Source of the DNA: Prorocentrum cordatum
Lineage: Eukaryota > Sar > Dinophyceae > Prorocentrales > Prorocentraceae
DNA: 64,000 nucleotides
NCBI GenBank assembly: GCA_963575745.1
Contig: CAUYUJ010020749.1
Span: forward strand, 443,640-507,639
Direction of reading: 5' to 3'
Shown here in pieces: positions 43,755-54,400 of this stretch. Numbering within the stretch: position 1 is the first letter of the stretch; every line of letters starts with the position of its first letter. A program made the position numbers and the translations under genes. The notes under the pieces are model-generated. The model did not search any database. It was not told the DNA's origin and saw only the letters and a program-made list of their open reading frames with translations.

Positions 43755-44300
43755 ACAAGACTGCATTGGCGCTTCGCGCCATGCACCTTGATCCTTGAAG
43801 TTTGGTGTGCAGGCGGAATAGCAGGAAGGTCAAGCCGACAATTTAGCGATAACTCCTTGTTGCCTTTTCTGGCATCGCCGCTATAATAATGTAATTCGTT
43901 ATCATTCCTCCATGCTTCTTTTTCCTCATGTTCGCCATACCCTGCGCATTCTCCCTATCCTCCTCAGCTTTTTTTTGTTGTTTGCGGAGGCTCCTCCTGG
44001 GAGAGCCTCTGGGGGCCTAGCTAGAACTTGAACAATTGTTGCTAGGCCCCCAGAGGCTCTCCCAGGAGAAGCCTCCGCAAAAAAAAGCTGAGGAGGATAG
44101 GGAGAATGCGCAGGGTATGGCGAACATGAAGAAAAAGAAACATGGAGGAAAGATAACGAATAACATGATCATAGCGGCGACGCCGGAAAAGGCAACAAGG
44201 AGTTATCGCTAAATTGTCGGCTTGACCTTCCTGCTATTCCGCCTGCATACCAAACTTCAAGGACCAAGGTGCATGGCGCGAAGCGCCACTGCAGTCTTGT
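43755..44300. repeat. Large inverted repeat made of two truncated dispersed-repeat copies
   Basis: The left arm (43755-44021) is the 5' part of the TA-associated repeat. The right arm (44041-44300) is its near-exact reverse complement. The loop is 19 bp (44022-44040). Both outer ends carry the GGCGCTTCGCGCC hairpin and TA tracts. Confidence 0.9.
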
Positions 44301-44310
44301 ATGCATGTAT

Positions 44311-44349
<39 letters not shown>

Positions 44350-47300
44350 GTCCTTGCCTGCTTCCTCCGAGGCCCCCCATTGTCCCAGACACCGGGCCGA
44401 AACGGCGGTGTTCCATCGTTTTCGGCCTCTCGGGCCCTCCTACACGAGGCCTCGGGACCGTCAACGAGACGACCTGAGCTTCAACAAAAAACCGGCCCCC
44501 AGGAGGTAGTCGAGAGGCCGGCGCCCGTGCCTCGAGCAAACCGCGACGCCGGGACGTCTGGGTCCGTGGCTCCGCCTTCTTTCCCGACCAGCCTCGACCG
44601 TAGATCCCTATCCCTGTCCCTGTAAGGTTGATAAGCCCAGAGGCGATGACAATCTCAGGGATGCGCCCTGAGAAACTGAGGGCATCCTTCAGGTCTCGGT
44701 ATCGAGATCAAGTGACGCCAATCATCGAGATAGGGCTCTGCGTCGCCGCCCCGCTTGCTCTCGACGAACCCAAATGGACAAGCCGACCCGCCCCCCCCTG
44801 GTCGACCTCGGAGCCGCCGCGCGCCTCCCCCGCCGGCAGCGGCGGCCCGCTGCCCGCCGGGCCGCCCGCCTCGGCGGGCGAGCGGGCGCGCCCAGCGCGG
44901 GCACCGAGCCGGCACTCCTCACGAGCGGTGAGCGTATCAGACGACGCCAAGACGAGGATAAAGGACGAGGATGAGGTTTGGCGGCCCTGGAGGACCTCTC
45001 GGGCGCCGCGGCCTTCTCAGGGCGTCCCAGAACGCTCTGAGAGCGTTCCGGACGGCCTCGGAACGGATTTATCCTCGTCCTAGCTCCGTCCAAACGTATC
45101 CTCGTCTGCGCCCTCGCGGCCTGGATTCTGGGGAGCCCGCGGACACGCGGCCTCACGGGCACGCTCCGCGCGGGGCATGCGCGAACAAAACGCACAGCGT
45201 GTCCGCGGGATCGCAGCCATGGGGCCTGGCTCGCGAGGCCGTGGATACGGATATGATTTGCGCCCACGAACTCCAGCTCCGCCTGCATCGCGGAGTGCCG
45301 CTCCCACAGCACATCCGCCAGCACCTCTTCGGGTATGCCGCATGCCCTGTACCCAGGTCCCTGGATCTGACAAGGATTCCGGTCGCGAAGGGTAGCGACC
45401 CATCGGCACTCCACATGGGTCGCGACCAATATCGACGGATTCTAGAATCGGTCGCGACCAGTCGCGACCCATCGGTCGCGACCGATTTTGAAGCACACCG
45501 GTCGCGACAGATACAGGAATCTTGGGCAAATTCGGTAGCGATCGACCTCGTCCGTCGCGACCAAAGAAATTCTGGCATCCAATGGTCAGGGCATGGGCCA
45601 GGGCTGAAACGTGTTGACAAAAATCGAGACGGAGTTGTTTCGCGGTTTTCAGCCTCTTGGGGCCCTCGCCTGGCCCCAAGACCCTCAGAGAACCATCCAG
45701 GATCAAAAACCGGCCCTTGGGACAGGGTCGGGACTTCCAGACACCCCGCAGCACGGGGCCCGCTCTGAAAAATCAGGACACCAGACGTCTGGGCATGGGC
45801 GGGGTCGCCACCACCTCCTCCCATGGGGCGAAGGGGGCCCCTCCCCCCTCCCTTGCCCCCCACCCTCCCCCGAAAACGCCCAAGCAGAACGCCGCCAAGG
45901 GCCTCTCTGATCCTCGATTCCTCCATCCTCTCCGATCCTCGATCCTCCTGGAGAAGGCGGCGACGCCCATGGTGGCAGCCCGCCTTGGCCCAGGGGTAAA
46001 GAATGTTGGCACCACTACCGCCAGCGCGCGGAGCCAGGGAGGGTCCACCTGGTGGGATGGCCTGCATCTTCCGCGGCCCCCCGCTCGAGACATGTCCAAT
46101 CTCCAGCTCGAAGAATTCACGAATCAATGCGTCATGTGATTGACTTTCCTGGCGCCCCGTTGGCGCCAGAAACGGCCGTGCATCGAGGAAGGCGCCTGGG
46201 GCGGCGGAAACGAAACCAATCATTCACAACAGGATTTCTGAACGTTGCCCCTAAGAAGAGGGGGGAAATTTCCCACTCCCCCTCTGAAGGGCAATATTTG
46301 GGTTCGACTTGGAATCGGCGATGCATCCCCGACAGTTCGGTGATAGGCCTCAAATTTCGAATCCGTACGGTCTTGGGCAAGGTGGACTCTCGGGCCCCCG
46401 TCGGCGATGAGGTCGACGCACCCCCCTGGAACCCGGAACGGTCTCGGCGAGGCAAAGCTGCTGGAACGCACCTCGAGGCTGGAAAGCCGCCGAGATCCGA
46501 CGAGGACGTCCGACCACCCCCCTCTGAGCCTGTCGTGACCTCCGAGGGTGTGGCCCTTCCGTCCGACGCGACAATGGGCCCCGCCCCGCCCCCGTGGGCC
46601 AAAAACATAATATCCGTATCCACGGTCTCACGGGTCGGGCCCCTGGGCCACGGCCGTGCGGATATGGGGTGTTTTGTTCGCGCAATCCACGCGCGAGACG
46701 CATCCGTGCGACCGCGTGTCCGCGCCCCCGGATCCAGACCGCGAGGGCATGGACATGGATACAGTGCGGGCGCGGCCGCAAGAAACCCTCGTAATTCACC
46801 CAACCCTGAAAACCCGCGCGCGAGGTGAACCTGAGGAGAACCTGGAGCACCCTGAACGCATTAGCTTCTTCAACGGTTGCGGGAAGTCATCGCACAGCGC
46901 GCGGAGTAAACAAACCCAGGAAACCCTGATGAAAAGCATGTGGCTTCTTGATGCGCGCCCCCCCCCCACTGTACGTTCCCAGGCATCTGGCGCCCGGATT
47001 CTGCTCGAGACATGCCCCCCACTTCCCCGCGGGGTCGTGCTTCAGCGGGGCAAGAGCCCCGCGAGAGGCCAACGACACGGCGGAGATCACCTCCGCCTCG
47101 ATCCTTCCGTGACGCCTGGCGCCTTCCGCTCCGCCGCCAGCGCCCCGCGGAGCCAGGCTGCTGGGTCCCAGCTGCTCTGCGCGCGGACGGAGCCCAGGCC
47201 CGTCGGCCGCAGCGGCGGCAGCGGCGAGAGCGCAGCGCCCGGGCCCGCGTCGAGGCTCGTCATCGGGCCCCGGGGCCTCCCGCCGACGGGCCCCCCCTGG

Positions 47301-47454
47301 GGGCGCGGCCCGCGGCAGCCAGAGGCGGCTGCGGCAAGGGTCGGTGGTGGCGGGCGCGGGTCGCGCTGAGGAGCTAAAGACTGGCAAAGACTTCTCGGAT
47401 CGTCGTTCGAGCCCCCTGGCGGCGCCTCTGGCGACGCCCCTGGCGCCCTCCGCT

Positions 47455-47557
47455 CTTCCTCCTCCTCCTCCTCCTCCTCCTCCTCCTCCCTCCTCCTCCT
47501 CCTCCCTCCTCCTCCTCCTCCTCCTCCTCCTCCTCCTCCTCCTCCTCCTCCTCCTCA
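47455..47557. repeat. CTC microsatellite
   Basis: (CTC)n, the copy-B counterpart of 25130-25580. Confidence 0.95.
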
Positions 47558-47889
47558 ATTACTCAATATGAATACTACTCTTCCTCTTCCCCTGATGACG
47601 TGCTGGGAGTGTTCGCCCCCCCCCGCGTCCTGTTTTTTTACACACAGGATTCCCGGGAGTTGGGTTTTCGCCTGCATTTGTTTCAAAATGCTGCTCTCGC
47701 TGAGGCGCCGGCCTCATTTTCGGGCCCCGCTCGTTCCGAATCGTGCTCCCGCTGCAGCGTGGGTCTCATTTTCGGATCGGTGTTTTGCCTCCGTCGTTCA
47801 GGATGGCGTTCTCGCCCCAGCGCGGGCCTCTTTCTCGCGCGCCCATCCGCCCGCCACCACCGCACCGCGCCCCGCCCCGCCCACCGCCA

Positions 47890-48540
<651 letters not shown>

Positions 48541-48714
48541 CACCACCCACTACGCACGCCCGCGCGCGGAGCCACAGGTCCGCTACGACACGCGTCCGCG
48601 GATAGAGAAAATCAGCGCCATGGTAAGGGATGGGAGGGAGGGGTAGGACGTCAGATATGACGCGTGCGCACATAGCTTGTTCTCCCCCCTCCCTCATCCC
48701 TCCTCCCTCTTCCC

Positions 48715-49300
48715 TCCTCCTCCTCCTCCTCCTCCTCCGCCTCCTCCTCCTCCTCCTCCACCTCCGCCTCCTCCGCCTCCGCCCTCCTCCTCCGTCCACC
48801 TCCTCCTCCGCCTCCTCCGCCTCCTCCTCTCCCTCCTCCTCCGCCTTCTCCTCCTCCGCCTCCTCCGCCTCCGCCCTCCTCCTCCTCCTCCTCCTCCTCC
48901 CCTCCCTCCTCCCTCCCCCCTCCTCCCTCCTCCCCCCTCCTCTCCCCCCTCCTCCTCCTCTCCCTCCTCCATCCTCCTCCTCCCCCCTCCTCCTCCGTCC
49001 TCCGTCCTCCGTCCCCCTCCTCCTCCCTCCTCCCCTCCTCCTCCTCCATCCTCCTCCTCCTCCTCCTCCTCCTCCTCCTCCTCTCCTCCTCTCCTCCTCC
49101 TCCTCCTCCTCTCTCCTCCCTCCTCCTCCTCCTCCTCCTCCTCCTCCTCCTCCTCCTCCTCCTCCTCCTCCTCCTCCTCCTCCTCCCTCCTCCTCCTCCT
49201 CCTCCTCCTCCTCCTCCTCCTCCTCCTCCCTCCTCCTCCTCCTCCTCCTCCTCCTCCTCCTCCTCCTCCTCCTCCTCCTTTTCTTCCTCCTCCTCCAACC
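48715..49300. repeat. CTC/TCC microsatellite, imperfect
   Basis: (CTC)n with CGC and CCC variants over nearly 600 bp. Confidence 0.97.
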
Positions 49301-49700
49301 CTCCTCTTCCCGCCCCTGGCGCGCTCCGCGCGCCTGGGAGGGGTGTCCAGCGCCGATACGTGAAATCAGCGCGGCCCCCATGAGGCTTGAGGTTATGTAC
49401 CGTTTTGTGCCTGGACGTTGGCCTCGACGGCCCCATGGGCCTCGACCGGCGGCAGCAAGGGGCGGCTGCGGCAGGGGTCGGCGGCGACAGGCGCGGGAGA
49501 GGCTGAGGACCCTGATCCTTGGATGCATGTCGGGATTTCCCGTCGCGATCGCCGAGATCGGCGCTACAGGTTTTGCTTCAGAGCCCCGAAGAAACACTAG
49601 GCCTTTGGGCAAAGACGAATGAGTGGCAGGTTTTGCTTCAGCGCCGAAACGCGCCATGGGCACGTGCGCACTGGACTGCCGTCGCGTCGAGACGGCACGG

Positions 49701-50924
49701 AAATTGCCGTCGCGTCGCGCTTCTGGCGCCAGCCAGTATCTCCTCGTTTTTATCATTTTCACGAGCGGCGAACACAACATGTTCGTATCCGCACCCGCGC
49801 CGCCTGGATTCCGGGGCGCGATCCCGCCGATACGCGGTCGCACGGATACGTTCCGCGCGGAGCATCCGACAAGAAAAAGGCCCCGCGGGGTTGCGGCTCA
49901 GGGGCCCCCGCCCTCGAGGCCGCGGATACGGATATGTCGCCCACGATTTCCGTGCAGACTCGCCTCCAAAGCACGCTACTGAGCCCGCCCAGCCGCGCCG
50001 GCAAGCCCGCCTCCCGACCCGGGGAGAGCCAAGCGCGTGCGGGCAACCGCAGGCAGGCAACATTAGAAGTTCATTCTGGGGACCTTCCTGGAGCGACTCG
50101 CTCCACTCGCGAGTCGAAGCTGCGTCCAACGTCCGTCAACTCGAGGCGAACCTGAGTCGAACCTGCATCGAACTCAAGTCGAACAGGCGTCGAACTCGAG
50201 TCGAACTAGAACCGAACAGATCCATTAGGTCATTAGGTGGGCCTCAGGGAGGTCCCCGAAAGGACCATCTAAGCGACGAGTGAAGGCTCCCAGCACCAGC
50301 AGCGCAGCCCGCGAGGCCACGCGTGCGCGCGACGAGGCTGCCCGCCTGCTGTCGCCGACCAGCTCCAGCCTGTGGCAGAAGAGGCCGAGCTCTCCGGCCA
50401 GCTCCTGGGGCACGTGGCCGGCACACACAACCTACGTGTTCGACCATGGACCCCTGGTTACCCATTGCTACTGGGCCGTCTTCGGCGGTCTTCGGCAGTC
50501 TTCGGGCGGTCTTCGGCGGTCCTCTGACGGTCTTCGGCGGTTTCTGGCTGTTTCCAGCGGTCTTCGGCGCGAAAGCTGGATGGCTGCGTTCAACAAGGGG
50601 TCCATAATCGAACACTTCGGACAATGGCCCGCTGCTTGTGGGACGGAGAAGATACCACCAGTGCTACATGCGCCCTCCGTAGAGGCGCATGTCCGAACCG
50701 AACGTACAACACAAACGTGTTGTAGCAGGCCGTTGCCCGGGAAGTATGGCCAGAACTCGCCCGCCACCGAGCAGATACTCGAAGGTTTCTGAGCGCGCGT
50801 CGCCCCCGCGTGGCCGACGCACACATCACAGAAATATGTTTGGGTGATGCCGACATGCGCCGAGGAGAACAAACTCGGATCGCCAAGCTCCGCGCCCCGC
50901 GCCGCACGGTGCGCGATCATCAGA
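49701..50924. other. Unique sequence with a 10-12-bp minisatellite; no supported gene
   Basis: GGTCTTCGGCGGTCTTCGG-type iterations lie at 50475-50565. 49780-49940 contains another diverged GGATACGGATATG block related to the segmental duplication. A minus-strand stretch near 50425-50270 (ELAGELGLFCHRLELVGDSR) is protein-like but isolated. Confidence 0.4.
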
Positions 50925-50995
50925 ATCACCAGCACCACCAGCACCACCACCACCAGCATCATCGTCATCATCAGCACCATCATCATCATCATCAT
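50925..50995. repeat. CAT/CAC microsatellite, left flank of the DIRS-like element
   Basis: Imperfect (CAC)n then (CAT)n ending CATCATCATCATCAT at 50995, directly abutting the element. Confidence 0.95.
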
Positions 50996-51151
50996 TCTCC
51001 CGCTCGCGCGCCAGCGAGCTGTCTCCGAGCGCGGCCGCGGCGTGCGCGCGCGGGGCGGCCCAAAATGGGCAGGCCCGTCCCGCGCGCTCAAGCCGGGGCG
51101 CCGCGCGTCAGACGGTGGAGTCCGTCTGGTCGCCGAGGTCGGCGAGGCAGC
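50996..51151 (-). repeat. B2 split direct repeat (3' end of the element)
   Basis: 156 bp, identical by eye to B1 at 51242-51397. Abuts the CAT microsatellite. Confidence 0.93.
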
Positions 51152-51185
51152 GCCCGTCAGCCTTAGAGTGGGAGAGGAGGGAGGG

Positions 51186-51241
51186 GGGCTGAGAAGCTGC
51201 GGAGACAGCAGGAGCTTGCTCACAGAGAATAGAAGAAGCAT
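51186..51241 (-). repeat. A2 split direct repeat
   Basis: 56 bp, identical by eye to A1 at 61321-61376, ending in CAT next to B1. Confidence 0.93.
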
Positions 51242-51397
51242 TCTCCCGCTCGCGCGCCAGCGAGCTGTCTCCGAGCGCGGCCGCGGCGTGCGCGCGCGGG
51301 GCGGCCCAAAATGGGCAGGCCCGTCCCGCGCGCTCAAGCCGGGGCGCCGCGCGTCAGACGGTGGAGTCCGTCTGGTCGCCGAGGTCGGCGAGGCAGC
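51242..51397 (-). repeat. B1 split direct repeat
   Basis: 156 bp, identical by eye to B2. It starts 11 bp past the pol stop (51409-51411). Confidence 0.93.
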
Positions 51398-51408
51398 CAT
51401 ACCCGTGC

Positions 51409-54400
51409 TCAAGGACCTTGCGAAGTGACAAGGTTTTGGCGGGCGGCCGCAAGCAGGGCAGGCCAAGCGGCGGGGCCGACTTGGAGGAACGAAGCGACGA
51501 GGCGGTCGCTGGCGGTGGCGAAGAACAAGATACGAGCCCGCGCGTGCTCGGGGAGCGCAGCAAGAACTGTAGAGGCGGCGGCGGCTTGCAGGTAGCGTTC
51601 GGCACTGGAAGCCTGACGCCAGCGCCCTCGCCAGAAGACGCGAGGGACGTCTTCCGTGGCGATATAAAAGTCTGTTGCGCCAGAGCCCCGCAGACAAGCG
51701 GGCGTCAGGTTGAGCCCCTGACCTGCTTTGGCAAGGGGGACGCCCAGAGCCAAAAGCAGATGATTCCACCGAGTACGGAAGCCGCTCGCACCGAAGGGGG
51801 CGAGAGGATCGGTGGAAGCCAGCCTCCCAAACACAAGATTCAATATCTTCACCGTGCCCCGATCGGAGCAGCGAGCATGTTGCGTCGGGTACGTTCTTCT
51901 GGTCTTTGGAACAAGAATCGAAAGAAAAGCATCTCCTTCGACTTCGAGACGGTCGCACGGAAGCGACAGGTCACAGCGGCGGGACGCCAGCAGTTCGCCA
52001 GGCCTGAGGAACATCGTGAAGCCCATGAGCAGCAGTGCCGCCATCACAGGCCAGTCCCAGGCGAGACAGAGCCCGACCATGGCGCGCAGCAGCGCGCGTG
52101 GCAAGGGGGGACGGAGCTTTGGCGGCTCCGCAAGCTTCCATTGTTTCGCTACGTCCCAAGCTTCTGTCAGAAAGGCCTTCCAATGCGGATGGGCGCTCTG
52201 GATTCCCAAGATGGCGTGGACCAAAATATAATGGGGAAAACCTGCATCATGAAGCCACACGCCGAAGGTCGCTAGGAAACGGGCGAGAAGTATCCCGCTT
52301 CGGTAAAGCGTGGCGGGTGGCACGCCAGTGTGTTCTGCTAACCACAGCTCGAAGGCATCAATCGATCTCGAACGACGGTCGAGATACGCGGAGGTGAGGT
52401 GAGAATCGCGCACGAAAGGAGTGCGCGGAGGGCGAGCGGGCGCGGGCGGCGCAGCTCCACTAAGCCCTTGGCCGGCGGTCGGCGCCGCGGCTCCCAGAGA
52501 GATGCAGAGGCCGCAGACGCACCACGGGATGAGCGCAGGGCGGCCAGGGCTCGGAGAGCTGATGAGTGTGGCGGCCCTCCTGCGCCTGGACGCGTAGAAG
52601 GGCGGAACGAGGGCGTCCCGCCCGTCGGTCTCGAACCCCGACGCCTCAGCCAGCATCGCCCGCGCCGAGCTGAAGGACCCGCCCATGTTACGGTAGGCGC
52701 GGCGAGCCCCTGCTTCGATCTCGGCTGGCAGAGCGTCCCCTTTCTCGAGGGTCGGCCAGTCAAAAGGCGGGCGCGGCTCGGCACGCGCCGCTGCGGCTGC
52801 TTCGGCCAGCTCGGAACGAGCTGCCGAGGACGTGAGGCCCGAATGATGAGGCACGGGCACCACCTCCGCGAAGGCGTCGAGGATCTCGGACGGAGGGGAA
52901 TGGGATCCCCACAGCGCTGCTGGGATGGCGCCGTGACTGTCCTGCACGTGGTACAGAAAGTCGAAAAGGCAGGCCAGTTTGCCCGCGCGCCGCCGCTGCT
53001 CGATCTTTGAGCCGAGCCCGATGCCACGGATGGCGCCCGCTCCCATGGCCTGGAGGTCAGCATGTGCGGGAATAGCCTCGGGCTCGACGACGGCCGCGTA
53101 AGGATGCAGCCACGAGGCCTCGTCGATCGGCTCGGCGCCGCCTGTCTGAAACAGGCGCTTGTAGGCGTGCAGGGCCCGCAGGAGGCAGTGCAGGTCATCC
53201 TTGCCTTCGGGCTCGGCGGCCCCTGCGGGTGCGAAAGTCCTCAGCCACGACGCCGCACTCTGGAAGGCAGCTTGCCAGGCGGGGCCCCACCTCACTACCG
53301 TGATCTTCTCGCCGCCGATGTTGAGGCGCCACGCTAGGGCGCTCGCGGCCCCTGGAGGCAGGGGCTGCTCAGCGGCCGCCGAGGCCGTGCGCCGCGCTGC
53401 GAAGGCTGCAGCCGCGGCGCTTTCAGCGTCACCGCTGTGAGCGCCGCTGAGGGGCAGCTCGGGTTCAGAAGCTCGGCCACGCACGAAGCCGCTCGAAGAC
53501 CCCCCTTCCTCGGCGGCACGCCCTCCTCCCTGCGGGGCCGCAACAGCATCGCTGGAAGAGCGCATGCCTACCGAAGTCGGAGTAGCCTGAGCAGCGGAGT
53601 CCGCGCGGGAGCCGGCTGGCCGCTGCGAGGTGGCGGGGCTCGGGCGACGCTTCGGAGCGACTCGAGGAGAGCGCACCGCGCGACGCCCAAGCGGCGCACG
53701 TGAGCGCGACGCCGCACGCCCCCTAGAGTGGTGACGGGGTGGCGACGGCGGCGGGGGAACGGGCCGCGGCGGCTCGGGGCCAGCACGCGGGCCGCGGCCC
53801 CGAGAGCGGCTGCGAGCCGCAGCGCGAGCGGCGGGCGGAGAGGTCTCCGCGCGGCGCGGGAAGGCCGCCTGCAAGCGGCGGAGGACCTCGGGGTTCAGGC
53901 CCGCCACGACGCGCTCGAGGTCCACCGAGGAGTCAGTGAGAGCACTCAAAACGACGTCCTCGAGCTCCGTCGGAGAGTCCTCCTCGCACGCGGGCTCCGC
54001 TCTCGAACGGCTGCGGGCGCTCGCTGGAGGGGGCCCCTCAGGAGTGTGCGGGCCCTCCGATGCCTCTCCCGCCGGCGGCCCCGACGGCTCCTCTGGCGCG
54101 CTCGAGACGTCGATGGGAAGCGAGGAGCCGCCTCCCGAGGGCGAAGTGTGATCAGTCCCGTACGGGTTCGGCGACCGCGTACGGCTGCGGGCAGGGCTGC
54201 GGCTCCGCGGTGGAGGGCCCACTCCCGCGGCGGAGCTGGGGCGCGCGGCACCTGCCCAGTGGCGCGCATTAGCTGTGCGACGCGACCTGCGGCCAGGCGT
54301 CGTGGCGGCTCCCTCTTCAGGGGCGGGAAGCGCCGCCGTCGAAGCCCGCCGCTGCTTCTTGGCGCGCTTGTTGCGCGCGGCGCCCGTGCGCGAGGCGGAG

